In this document: positions 23,150 to 31,232 of the stretch, piece after piece
Position numbering within the stretch: the first letter of the stretch is position 1
Layout of the letters: each line of letters begins with the position of its first letter
Assembly: GCA_017307275.1 (NCBI GenBank)
Contig: JAFKFK010000060.1
Location: 1 to 36,325 of the forward strand
DNA from: Alphaproteobacteria bacterium
GTDB lineage: Bacteria > Pseudomonadota > Alphaproteobacteria > Reyranellales > Reyranellaceae
Direction: 5' to 3'
Length of the DNA stretch: 36,325 nucleotides
The notes under the pieces: model-generated
Seen by the model: only the letters and a program-made list of their open reading frames with translations
Databases searched by the model: none
Told to the model about the DNA's origin: nothing
Program-made: the position numbers and the translations under genes

Positions 23150-24940
23150 TCACCCCTCGCGATACCAGTTGGCGATGTCCCAGGTGTTGTTGTCCCAACC
23201 GCTGATCTCGGCGACGAGCTGGTTGTTCAGGCCCACGGTGCTGGGGCGGGCCACGATGGGGATGATCACCACGTTGTTCACCGCAAGCTCGTTCAGCTTG
23301 ATCAGCATCGCCGCGCGCTTGATGGGATCGAGTTCGACCTGCGCGGCCTTGTGGATGTCGTCGTATTCCTGGTTCTGCCAGCGCGTGATGTTACGGCCCT
23401 GCCACTTGTTCTCCTTGGTCGACGCCTCCCACGAGCAGAACTGGCGCAAGAAGACCTCCGGATCGGGTGCGTTCATGCCGTTGCTGTATTCCTGCAGGTC
23501 GGCATAGAACTTGGTGTAGGTGTCAGGATTGGCCACGTCGGACGAGAAGAACACCGATGCCGTCACCGACTTCAGCTCCATCTCGATGCCGGCCTTTTGC
23601 GCAGCCTGCTTGACGATCGCCTGAGTCTTCTGGCGCGGCTGGTTGATCGAGGTCTGGTAGACGAACTTTAGCTTCTTGCCGTCCTTGGCACGGATGCCGT
23701 CGGCTCCACGCACCCAGCCTGCCTTGTCGAGAACCGCATTGGCCTTGTCGACGTCGAACTCGAACCTGGTCGTCTTGGAGCGAAAGCGCTCGGGATTGTT
23801 GATGTAGTTCGCGGTCGCAATCCCGATGCGGCCGTAGATGTGATCCTGGATCGACTTCTTGTCGATCAGCAGCGAGAGCGCCTGGCGCACCGCCGGATCG
23901 GACAGGAGCGGATGCTTGGTCTTGAGGCTGGACCGCTCGCCGTCGACCTCCGTCCAGGGATCCGTGTTGTTGAGCTGCATATGCTCGATGCCGCCGCCAT
24001 GGGTCACCAGGACGCGACCCCGACCGCCCTTCTCGAGCCGGGTGAGGATCTCGTCCTCGACCTGCAGGTTCCAGGCGAAGTGATACTCGCCGGTCTGCAG
24101 CACCGCGCGCGCCGCCGAGACGGCATCGCCGCCGCCCTTCAATTCGATGGCGTCGAAGTAGGGCCGGTTGGGCTCGTGATAGTTGGGATTGATCTCGCCG
24201 GTGATGAGATCGCCCGGCTTGAAATCCTTGAACAGGTATGGACCGGTGCCGACCGGCTTCAGATTGGTGGGGGCATCGCGCGACTTGGCGCCGATGTAAT
24301 CGCCGAACAGGTGCTTGGGAATGATGCAGCCCGCCCAGCCGACGAAGGTGTCGGCCCAGAACGGCGTCGGCTTCTGGAACTTCACCAGCACCGTATATTT
24401 GTCGATCTTCTCGACCGCGACATCCTTGTAGGAGCCGCTGGTGACGGTCGCCGTCGCGGGATTGCTGGAATACTCCCAGGTGAAGACGACATCGTCGGCG
24501 GTGAGAGGCTTGCCGTCGTGCCAGGTGACGCCCTGTTTCACCTTCCAGATCACCGACCGGCCGTCGGCGGCGAGCTGCCCGTTCTCCCGGCTCGGGATGT
24601 TGGCCGCGAGCTTTGCGCGAAGATTGCCGGCGCGGTCCCAGGCCGCGAGCGGCTCATAGAAGAGGCGCGAACCGTCCTGGTCCTTGGTGCCGACCGCAAA
24701 ATGCGGATTGAGAAGCGTCGGGCCCTGCCACCACAGGACCTTCAACAGACCGCCGCCGCCACGCTTGGTCGGCTTGTAGACCGGCCGGGTTTCCGCCATC
24801 GCCACGCCCGACAGGGCGAGGAGCTGCGTCGCCATCGGCGCCGTGAAGCCCACCATCGTCATGCGCCGCACGAAAGTGCGACGGGACATTCCACCTGTCT
24901 TCACCTTGTCGATCAGACCACGCAAGCCACGCTCGTCCAT
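23150..24940 (-). CDS. Tat-exported ABC transporter substrate-binding protein (peptide/SBP_bac_5 type)
   Basis: This is a 596-residue periplasmic solute-binding protein of the peptide/nickel (family 5) class. A twin-arginine signal SRRTFVRRM (19-27) precedes a hydrophobic stretch ending AMA (about 47-49), the probable cleavage site. The mature part shows YEPLAAWDRAGNLRAKLAA, VTWHDGKPLTADDVVFTWEY, GTGPYLFKDFKPGD and the C-terminal lobe with AAMLIKLNELAVNNVVIIP. Twin-arginine export is common for such proteins in alphaproteobacteria. No permease or ATPase gene of this transporter is in the window, so it is an orphan binding protein here. It converges with the MFS gene with four bases between stops. 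Confidence 0.93.
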   Translation of the reverse strand: MDERGLRGLIDKVKTGGMSRRTFVRRMTMVGFTAPMATQLLALSGVAMAETRPVYKPTKRGGGGLLKVLWWQGPTLLNPHFAVGTKDQDGSRLFYEPLAAWDRAGNLRAKLAANIPSRENGQLAADGRSVIWKVKQGVTWHDGKPLTADDVVFTWEYSSNPATATVTSGSYKDVAVEKIDKYTVLVKFQKPTPFWADTFVGWAGCIIPKHLFGDYIGAKSRDAPTNLKPVGTGPYLFKDFKPGDLITGEINPNYHEPNRPYFDAIELKGGGDAVSAARAVLQTGEYHFAWNLQVEDEILTRLEKGGRGRVLVTHGGGIEHMQLNNTDPWTEVDGERSSLKTKHPLLSDPAVRQALSLLIDKKSIQDHIYGRIGIATANYINNPERFRSKTTRFEFDVDKANAVLDKAGWVRGADGIRAKDGKKLKFVYQTSINQPRQKTQAIVKQAAQKAGIEMELKSVTASVFFSSDVANPDTYTKFYADLQEYSNGMNAPDPEVFLRQFCSWEASTKENKWQGRNITRWQNQEYDDIHKAAQVELDPIKRAAMLIKLNELAVNNVVIIPIVARPSTVGLNNQLVAEISGWDNNTWDIANWYREG

Positions 24941-25184
24941 CGGAGGCCTCCATCCAGAGTGTCGATTCCGTCCCTGACGCTCCCGCTATTCTGCAAGATA
25001 CGTGCGAGAAGGATGGGACCAGCGCAGGCTGCCGCCGTCAATGTCAGTCGGACTGAAAAGCTGGCAGGAGTTCGCTTGATTACCCACTCGGTCTGCGCGA
25101 TACCCGCCCGCCCCCGGCCCTCCATCGGCGGGGTGCGCGGCGGTCCAAACCCCGCGCTTTCGACCTTGAGCGGAGTCCACACCC

Positions 25185-26267
25185 ATGCCTGACGCGACCA
25201 CGAGTCCGAATCCCGACGCATCTGCGCCCAATCCGCACCTCGCTGCCTATGCCGCCCGCGGCCTGAAGGGCCGCATCTTCTCCGGCGTGCAGCCCACCGG
25301 AAACCTCCACCTCGGCAACTATCTCGGCGCGATCCGCAACTTCGCGCGCCTGCAGAACGACTACGACTGCATCTATTGCGTGGTCGACCAGCATGCGATC
25401 ACCCTGTGGCAGGACCCCAAGGAACTGTCGGCCCAGACCCGCGAGATCGCGTCGGCCTTCCTGGCGGCCGGTGTCGACGGCTCCAAGCACATCATCTTCA
25501 ACCAGTCGATGGTGCCCGGACACGCGCAGCTCGCGTGGGTCTTCAACTGCGTCGCCCGCATGGGCTGGATGAGCCGCATGACGCAGTTCAAGGAAAAGGC
25601 CGGCAAAGACCGCGAGAATGTCTCGCTGGGCCTGTTCGCCTATCCCGCCCTGATGGCTGCCGACATCCTGCTCTACAAGGCCACGCACGTGCCGGTCGGC
25701 GAGGATCAGAAGCAGCATCTCGAACTGACACGCGACATCGCGATCAAGTTCAACAACGACTTCGCGGTGCCCGACTTCTTCCCCGTGACCGAACCGCTGA
25801 TCTTCGGCGCGACCACGCGCGTGATGAGCCTGCGCGACGGCACCAAGAAGATGAGCAAGTCCGATCCGTCGGATTACTCGCGCATCAACCTGACCGACGA
25901 TGCCGATGCGATCGCCCAGAAGATCCGTCGCGCCAAGACCGATCCCCTGCCGATGCCGGAAACCCTGGAAGACGCCGAGAAGCGTCCCGATGCCGACAAT
26001 CTGCTGGGCATCTACGCCGCCCTCGCCGACCAGGAGAAGGAAGCCGTCGTTGCCGCCTTCGCGGGCAAGCAATTCTCCGAGTTCAAGGCGGCGCTGACCG
26101 AGCTCGCCGTCGCCAAGCTCGGCCCGATCGGCGCGGAGATGCAGCGGCTGATGAAGGACCCCGGCCACGTCGACGGCATCCTGCGCAACGGCGCCGAACG
26201 GGCCCGCGCGCTGGCGGCGCCGATTCTGGACGAGGTCTACCGGACGGTTGGCTTCCTCAAGCCCTAA
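25185..26267 (+). CDS. trpS: Tryptophan-tRNA ligase
   Basis: TrpS charges tRNA-Trp. The 360-residue class I synthetase has the HIGH-type signature GNLHLGNYLGA (about 42-52), GEDQKQHLELTRDIA, and the KMSKS loop in DGTKKMSKSDPSDYSRI (about 220-236). An approximately 20-residue N-terminal extension (rich in Pro, Asn and Ala) precedes the catalytic start GRIFSGVQPTG; a start nearer 25263 would be closer to the usual form but has no good initiation codon, so ATG 25185 is kept. The 244-base gap before it (24941-25184) shows no clear promoter. It converges with the heparinase-like gene. Confidence 0.97.
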   Translation: MPDATTSPNPDASAPNPHLAAYAARGLKGRIFSGVQPTGNLHLGNYLGAIRNFARLQNDYDCIYCVVDQHAITLWQDPKELSAQTREIASAFLAAGVDGSKHIIFNQSMVPGHAQLAWVFNCVARMGWMSRMTQFKEKAGKDRENVSLGLFAYPALMAADILLYKATHVPVGEDQKQHLELTRDIAIKFNNDFAVPDFFPVTEPLIFGATTRVMSLRDGTKKMSKSDPSDYSRINLTDDADAIAQKIRRAKTDPLPMPETLEDAEKRPDADNLLGIYAALADQEKEAVVAAFAGKQFSEFKAALTELAVAKLGPIGAEMQRLMKDPGHVDGILRNGAERARALAAPILDEVYRTVGFLKP

Positions 26268-26286
26268 GGCCGAGGACGCCGCGGCG

Positions 26287-28053
26287 TTACCCTTCCATCC
26301 GCGTCAGGGCCCACTTCACGGTGGTGCCCTCGACCGGCACCTGCCCGACCAGGACGATCTGCTCGGTGCGGCGCACGCGACCTTCTTCGCCGAGATAGAT
26401 GCTCTCGGCGAGGCCGATGCCGGCGTTTGAGGCACGCAGCCGCCAGCCGCGGCCGCTCGGCAACCGCATCAGCACTGCTTGGCCGCTTTGCGCCAGGGTC
26501 GCCTTGACCGTGGGGTGCAGATGGAAGCGGACGATGAAGCGCTGGTCCGGCACCGTGATTGGCCGGCCTTCGTACCCCAGGAAGGCATCCTCGCCGCGCA
26601 GATCGCCACCATCGGGCGACAGCCACAGCCGGCGGCGATGGATGATGCCGTAGAGCGAGCGATAGCCGTCGTGGCACATGTCCAGCCACTGCGCGCCGGC
26701 ATCGTCGGCTCGGTCGATCAACACATTGCCGGCGCGATATTCCAGCGCGCCGTGATCGGTGATCTCGGTCGAGTTGGTGTCGTCGACGACCGCCGTGCTG
26801 TGCGCGGCCGTGTAGCGCATGAAATGCTGCCAGTCGCGCGGCGCGCCGGGATAGGTGCCGCAGTTCACGATCAGGCGCTCGTGCGCTGCGCTCATCTCGA
26901 AGGAGAGCGTGCCGGCATGGGCGATGCCATCCATCCCGCGACCCGGCGGGCTGCCGGCATCGGCGATCACCAGCGACGTGCCGGCCACGAGCCGTTGAAA
27001 GCCGCTGACCAGCGCCATGGTCGGCGCCGCCTCGCCTGACCCTGAGCGGGCCAGCACGAGATCGATCATGCGACGGTCGCCTTCCCACGTGCCGTTGAAC
27101 AGCGCGAGACCGCCATCGCCATGGCGGAAGAAGCGAAGCATCGGCGCCATACGGTCGATGGCAGCCACCAGCTCGGCGGGTGCCCGGCGCTCGGCCGAAG
27201 CCAGCGCCGCTCGCACGTCGAGCAGATGGCGCATCACGGTAAGCTGCAGATGCGGCGCACGTTCGGCGACGATGCCGTCGTGCAGCACATAGCGCTTCAC
27301 GAATTTCGACAACCGCGTCAGCGACTGGTCCAGCCCCTTCTCGAAATGCTTGCCGTCGCGAATGAAGGCGAGATCGGCAAAGATCAGCGCCTTCAGAACG
27401 GCAATGGCCTCGTGACCGATCATGCCGCGGCGCGCGACACGACGCAGATGGACGCGTTGGCGGGCAATCGAGAAGACGAAGCGGGCAGCGAAGCCCGGAT
27501 CGGCCGCCGCGGCCATCCATTCGTAGTGGCGAATCCACGCGACGATGCGGGCGGCGACCACGTCGCGCTTCCACGTCACCGGCGACCAGCGCCATTCCTT
27601 GTTGGTCCAGTCGTCGACCAGCCGGGCCGCCAGCAGGCCGGCTGCAGGATCGCCGCTGTCGCGCAGATCGCGCAGCCAGCCGAAGCCGTTCAGGGCATCG
27701 AGCCAGAGCGGCGACATCCCCGTCCGCTGCCACGGCGGATCGTCGGAATCCGGCAGGACGGCGCCGGCGCTGCCGCGGGCAGCCAATTCACCCGACATGA
27801 GCAATCTTTGGCCCAAAGCCGGATCACCGGGCCAGCCATCGGGAGCCACGGCAAAGAAGCTCTGGGGCGAGTTGTAGCCCAGCGTCAGGGAATAAAGGGA
27901 CGAGCCCAGGAACCAGCGGCCGAACCTGCGGCTTTCCTTGGCGGCCGATTTGGCGGCCAACTTGGCCGTCGGACGGGCCTGAACCGAACGGATTGGGCGG
28001 GCGCCGGGAACTAAAGGCTCCCCGGGCCGTCTTTCTGAGGCGACCAGCGTCAT
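26287..28053 (-). CDS. Heparinase II/III-family protein
   Basis: This is a 588-residue protein. An alpha-helical N-terminal half includes WRWSPVTWKRDVVAARIVAWIRH, and FSIARQRVHLRRVARRGMIGHEAIAVLKALIF in pieces; the C-terminal heparinase II/III beta-sandwich (about 350-580) has VVDDTNSTEITDHG, HDGYRSLYGIIHRRRLWLS. The N-terminus (about 20-42) is basic and could be a poor start choice. In alphaproteobacteria this family is usually found next to rsmB and purH and its substrate is not known; cell-wall or exopolysaccharide lyase activity is a guess. It diverges from the Hsp20 gene across a 221-base gap. The stop overlaps a 12-base GC palindrome (26276-26287). Confidence 0.85.
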   Translation of the reverse strand: MTLVASERRPGEPLVPGARPIRSVQARPTAKLAAKSAAKESRRFGRWFLGSSLYSLTLGYNSPQSFFAVAPDGWPGDPALGQRLLMSGELAARGSAGAVLPDSDDPPWQRTGMSPLWLDALNGFGWLRDLRDSGDPAAGLLAARLVDDWTNKEWRWSPVTWKRDVVAARIVAWIRHYEWMAAAADPGFAARFVFSIARQRVHLRRVARRGMIGHEAIAVLKALIFADLAFIRDGKHFEKGLDQSLTRLSKFVKRYVLHDGIVAERAPHLQLTVMRHLLDVRAALASAERRAPAELVAAIDRMAPMLRFFRHGDGGLALFNGTWEGDRRMIDLVLARSGSGEAAPTMALVSGFQRLVAGTSLVIADAGSPPGRGMDGIAHAGTLSFEMSAAHERLIVNCGTYPGAPRDWQHFMRYTAAHSTAVVDDTNSTEITDHGALEYRAGNVLIDRADDAGAQWLDMCHDGYRSLYGIIHRRRLWLSPDGGDLRGEDAFLGYEGRPITVPDQRFIVRFHLHPTVKATLAQSGQAVLMRLPSGRGWRLRASNAGIGLAESIYLGEEGRVRRTEQIVLVGQVPVEGTTVKWALTRMEG

Positions 28054-28121
28054 TCGTTTCGTTCTTTGGCCCGGACGCGTCTGCCCGGACGGTGGAGGGG
28101 TTCCGGATATTTTACCCTACG

Positions 28122-28139
28122 AAGGAGGCTATGGCGATG
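28122..28139 (+). promoter_or_regulatory. Strong upstream ribosome site and in-frame alternative start for Hsp20
   Basis: AAGGAGG (28122-28128) lies 8 bases before ATG 28137 and 2 before ATG 28131. Both are in frame with the Hsp20 gene and would add 46-48 residues. The extension (GCETQVQLRNGPLDRP and onward) does not look like Hsp20 and is encoded by the hairpin-rich leader, so ATG 28275 remains the likely main start. Confidence 0.5.
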
Positions 28140-28153
28140 GGGTGCGAAACCCA

Positions 28154-28274
28154 GGTCCAGCTCCGAAACGGCCCCCTGGACAGGCCCTTGAACCGGGCCT
28201 TTGGCACACCAGATTCACACGACGGGAAGGCCTTAAGGGATTCCCGGCCGCTCGCTCCTCGGAGGAGGGTCTTT
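28154..28274 (+). ncRNA. ROSE-like RNA thermometer in the Hsp20 leader
   Basis: The leader of the Hsp20 gene folds into successive hairpins. GTCCAG (28155-28160) pairs with CTGGAC (28176-28181). AGGCCC (28182-28187) pairs with GGGCCT (28195-28200) around TTGAACC. GGGAA (28224-28228) pairs with TTCCC (28241-28245). A last stem, CTCCT (28255-28259) with AGGAG (28263-28267), hides the Shine-Dalgarno 7 bases from ATG. The stretch TCGCTCCTCGGAGGA matches the U(U/C)GCU-plus-anti-SD signature known from ROSE elements of rhizobial small heat-shock genes. Melting at high temperature would free the ribosome site. No RpoH promoter was recognised upstream. Confidence 0.75.
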
Positions 28275-28739
28275 ATGAGTCGTGTGTCGATGTTCAATTC
28301 GCCCCTGCTGCTGGGTTTCGACCAGCTTGAGCGCACGCTGGATCGCCTGGCGAAGAACGCCGAGGGCTACCCTCCCTACAATATCGAGCGGATCGGCGAG
28401 AATGGTCTGCGTATTACGCTGGCCGTGGCCGGCTTCACCAGCGACGACCTGGTCATCGAATTGGTCGAGAACCAGCTCATGGTCCGCGGCAAGCAGGCCG
28501 ACGAGGGCGATCGGGTCTATCTCCACCGCGGTATTGCCGCGCGTCAGTTTCAGCGGGCTTTCATGCTCGCCGACGGCATCGAAGTGACGGGCGCCCGTCT
28601 CGACAATGGTCTGTTGTCGATCGACCTGGTGCGCCCCGTTTTGGAGCCGCGCATTCGCACCATTCGTATCGACGGTGGCAACGCCAAGGTTGGCGCGCCG
28701 GAGAATACGATCGACATCACCGCGCGCCGCAGCCGTTGA
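28275..28739 (+). CDS. Small heat-shock protein (Hsp20/alpha-crystallin family)
   Basis: A 154-residue ATP-independent chaperone that holds unfolding proteins. The N-terminal MSRVSMFNSPLLLGFDQLERTLDRL is typical of alphaproteobacterial IbpA-like proteins. The alpha-crystallin domain spans about 35-130 (YNIERIGENGLRITLAVAGF, then LVIELVENQLMVRGKQ and GLLSIDLVRPV with the usual strand pattern). A C-terminal extension ends SR. ATG 28275 follows GGAGGAGG, which is hidden in a hairpin (ROSE-like element upstream). DUF1150 follows 38 bases later and is probably co-transcribed. Confidence 0.94.
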   Translation: MSRVSMFNSPLLLGFDQLERTLDRLAKNAEGYPPYNIERIGENGLRITLAVAGFTSDDLVIELVENQLMVRGKQADEGDRVYLHRGIAARQFQRAFMLADGIEVTGARLDNGLLSIDLVRPVLEPRIRTIRIDGGNAKVGAPENTIDITARRSR

Positions 28740-28777
28740 ACGGCGGACACGCGTTGATTGCTGCCAAGGAGGTAGCC

Positions 28778-28999
28778 ATGGAAAACAACGAAGCTGCTTT
28801 CACTCCCCTCGCGGAAGAGGCTTTTCTCAGCCTCGGTTCGGAGCAGATCGCTTACGTGAAGGCGATCAACCTGCCGGACGGCGCGCACGCCATCGGCATC
28901 TTCTCCGCCGACGGCAAGCCGATGGCCGCTGCGCCCTCGGTGGAAATCGCGCAGGCGCTGATCCGCCAGCACGAGCTCGAGCCCGCGCTGGTTCACTAA
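28778..28999 (+). CDS. DUF1150-family protein
   Basis: A 73-residue acidic protein of the DUF1150 family. The sequence EEAFLSLGSEQIAYVKAIN (about 11-29), IGIFSADGKPMAAA and a helical end (IAQALIRQHELEPALVH) are typical. It is almost always found beside Hsp20 in alphaproteobacteria, and a role in heat-shock physiology is inferred from that only. AAGGAGG precedes ATG 28778; the longer open frame from 28736 starts within the Hsp20 stop and is not needed. It ends close to the convergent ptsN 3' end with a shared hairpin at 29016-29035. Confidence 0.88.
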   Translation: MENNEAAFTPLAEEAFLSLGSEQIAYVKAINLPDGAHAIGIFSADGKPMAAAPSVEIAQALIRQHELEPALVH

Positions 29000-29015
29000 A
29001 ACCGGATGGAGTGTC

Positions 29016-29035
29016 GAGCGCCTTAGGCGGCGCTC
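29016..29035. terminator. Hairpin between DUF1150 and ptsN
   Basis: GAGCGCC (29016-29022) and GGCGCTC (29029-29035) form a 7-bp stem with a 6-base loop that overlaps the last codons and stop of ptsN, 17 bases after the DUF1150 stop. It may stop transcripts from both sides. Flanking T-runs are short. Confidence 0.45.
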
Positions 29036-29493
29036 TGTGTCTGGACTGAATCGACCAGCAGCGCATAGAGCGCTTCGGCCTTGTCGGTCGCCCTGAGCTT
29101 CTCGACGAGGCTGCGATCGCGCAGCAGCCGCGAAACGCGGGCCAGCGCCTTGAGGTGATCTGCGCCCGCGCCCTCGGGCGTCACGAGCAGGAAGACGATA
29201 TCGACCGGACGCTCGTCGATGGCGTCGAAATCGACGGAATGGGCGAGGCGCGCAAACAGCCCGACCGGCTTGGGAACCGACGCGAGACGACCATGGGGGA
29301 TGGCGATGCCGCCGCCGATACCGGTCGAGCCCAGGCGCTCGCGCTCAAGCAGGCGGTCGAACAACTTGCGTTCGTCGATCTTGAAGACATTGGCGGCGCG
29401 GGCGGCCAGTTCGGCCAGGAGCGCTTTCTTACCGGATGCCTTGACGCTTGCCAGAACGGCATCCGGGCCGGACAGCAAATCGACAATTTCCAC
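29023..29493 (-). CDS. ptsN: PTS IIA-like nitrogen-regulatory protein
   Basis: PtsN (EIIA-Ntr) is the final phosphoacceptor of the nitrogen-related phosphotransferase chain and tunes potassium transport, sigma-54 and other regulators. The 156-residue protein has the phosphorylated histidine in GGGIAIPHGRL (His67), with GSTGIGGG before it and VFLLVTPEGAGADHLKALARVS later (about 100-121), as expected. It lies leftward, downstream of rpoN. The long-form hpf gene that normally separates the two is not present in the 115-base gap (29494-29608). Confidence 0.94.
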   Translation of the reverse strand: MEIVDLLSGPDAVLASVKASGKKALLAELAARAANVFKIDERKLFDRLLERERLGSTGIGGGIAIPHGRLASVPKPVGLFARLAHSVDFDAIDERPVDIVFLLVTPEGAGADHLKALARVSRLLRDRSLVEKLRATDKAEALYALLVDSVQTQSAA

Positions 29494-29608
29494 AATATCA
29501 CCAAAGGGTTAGCGGGCTCGAACTCAATTCGCCCTGCGAGGGGTGCGCCCCTATAGGCGCGTCCCTCGGGCGGGTCAAGGGAGGGTTCGCAAGCCGGCGT
29601 GGCCCTTG

Positions 29609-31150
29609 TCAGTCGGCCGGACCGGTCAATGCCTGGGCAGCGACGGCAGCGCTCGGCATTGCCGACGACATCTGCCGGCTCATGCCCAGCCGACCCAGCC
29701 GGCGACGCTCGGACGATGAGGGAATGCGCATGGCCTCGCGGTACTTCGCGACAGTGCGGCGTGCGATCTCGATGCCTTCCCCCTTCAGCAGGTCGACGAT
29801 GCGATCGTCGCTGAGAGGCTGCCCCACCTTCTCGCTGCCTACGAGATGGCGAATGCGCGAGCGCACGGCCTCGGACGAGACGACGACGCCCGGTGTGCGC
29901 GCCGGCAATGCCGACGTGAAGAAGTACTTCAGCTCGAAGATGCCGCGTGGCGTGGCGATGTACTTGTTGGAGGTGACGCGGCTCACCGTGCTTTCGTGCA
30001 GTTCGGTGGCGACGGCGATGTCGCGCAGCACGAGAGGCTTCAGCGCGCTGACGCCGTGATGGAAGAAGCCATCCTGCTGGCGCACGATCTCGCGGGCGAC
30101 CTTGAGGATCGTCGTGGCGCGCTGCTCCAGCGTCTTCACCAGCCAGTTGGCCGACTGGAAACGCTCGGCGACGAAATCGCGGTCGGTCTTGGCGCGGACA
30201 CCCTTCATCAGGGTCGCGTGGTAGTTGCGGTCGACCAGCACCTTGGGCAGCGCATCGGTGTTGAGTTCGATGTGCCAGCCTTCTTCGCCGGTCTCGGGAT
30301 CCTTCGCCGGACGCAGATAGAGATCGGGCGCCACCGGCTGGATCGGTTCGTAGACGAAAGCCTGGCCGGGCCGCGGATCGAGCGTGCGCAGCTCGGCCAA
30401 CATGTCGCGCAGATCCTCGTCGTCGACACCGCAGCGCCGGCGCAACTGGCCGAGTTCGCCCGCGGCGACGAGGTCGAGATTATCGAGGAGCGCCTGCATC
30501 GCCGGATCGAGGCGGTTGCGTTCGGCGAGCTGGGCGCCGAGGCACTCCGAGACGGTCCGCGCAAAGAGGCCCGCCGGCTCCATCTGGCGCAGCCGTGCCC
30601 AGATCGCCTCGACGACGGCAATGTCGGTTGCAACGGCGTCGGCGACGGCGGCCGCGTCGAGGCGGCAATAGCCGGCTTCGTCGAGACCTTCGGCGAGCTT
30701 CAGGGCGATGCGCCGCTCCACCGGATTCTTGAACATGAGTTCCAGCTGTTCGAGCACATGGACGGCGAGCGAGCGCTGACGCTCGGCCACGAAGTCCAGG
30801 GCATCGGGGGCATCTTCGCGGGCAGCCGTGCGGCTTGCGGCGCCATCGCCGCCGCGATCTGCATGTTCCCGCGTCCAGCGCTCGTCGGCATCGGCCAGCG
30901 CCGGAGCCGCGGCGGAGAGTGCTTCTGCCGTGTCGCCAACTGGCTCGGGCGCCGGCATTTCGATCTCGGCGACGGGTCCGTCTTCGGCGGTCGAGCCTTC
31001 GGAGAGCAGCGGGTTCTTTTCAAGCTCCTGCTGGATGAAGGCGGCCAGTTCCAGGTGCGAAAATTGCAGCAGCTTGATCGCCTGCTGCAGCTGCGGAGTC
31101 ATCGCCAGGGCCTGGCGTGACGTGAGGATGAGACTCGGACCGATACGCAT
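29609..31150 (-). CDS. rpoN: RNA polymerase sigma-54 factor
   Basis: RpoN directs RNA polymerase to -24/-12 promoters under activator control (nitrogen and other stress responses). The 513-residue protein has the glutamine-rich N-terminal activator domain (LTSRQALAMTPQLQQAIKLLQ, LAAFIQQELEKNPLLSE), a long acidic linker (about 55-120), the core-binding domain, a helix-turn-helix (IAVATELHESTVSRVTSNKY), and the diagnostic RpoN box ARRTVAKYRE near residue 470. A short Ala/Ser-rich tail follows the RpoN box. It is intact. It lies between RNase D upstream and ptsN downstream; lptB, usually directly upstream of rpoN, is not here. Confidence 0.97.
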   Translation of the reverse strand: MRIGPSLILTSRQALAMTPQLQQAIKLLQFSHLELAAFIQQELEKNPLLSEGSTAEDGPVAEIEMPAPEPVGDTAEALSAAAPALADADERWTREHADRGGDGAASRTAAREDAPDALDFVAERQRSLAVHVLEQLELMFKNPVERRIALKLAEGLDEAGYCRLDAAAVADAVATDIAVVEAIWARLRQMEPAGLFARTVSECLGAQLAERNRLDPAMQALLDNLDLVAAGELGQLRRRCGVDDEDLRDMLAELRTLDPRPGQAFVYEPIQPVAPDLYLRPAKDPETGEEGWHIELNTDALPKVLVDRNYHATLMKGVRAKTDRDFVAERFQSANWLVKTLEQRATTILKVAREIVRQQDGFFHHGVSALKPLVLRDIAVATELHESTVSRVTSNKYIATPRGIFELKYFFTSALPARTPGVVVSSEAVRSRIRHLVGSEKVGQPLSDDRIVDLLKGEGIEIARRTVAKYREAMRIPSSSERRRLGRLGMSRQMSSAMPSAAVAAQALTGPAD

Positions 31151-31232
31151 GTGACCCCCACCCGGCGGCCAACCCGGCCTCCGGTGACAGGTCTAGAGCA
31201 AGAAGCGTGCCAAAGTCAGCACAGATCCTGTT

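Noticed and set aside
26276..26287. Palindrome ACGCCGCGGCGT between trpS and the heparinase-like gene as a terminator
   Set aside because: It has no loop and no T-run, so it cannot form a normal terminator hairpin.
28187..28192. CTTGAA as an RpoH -35 box before Hsp20
   Set aside because: No CCTAT- or CCCCAT-like -10 follows at the right distance, and the hexamer lies within a leader hairpin.
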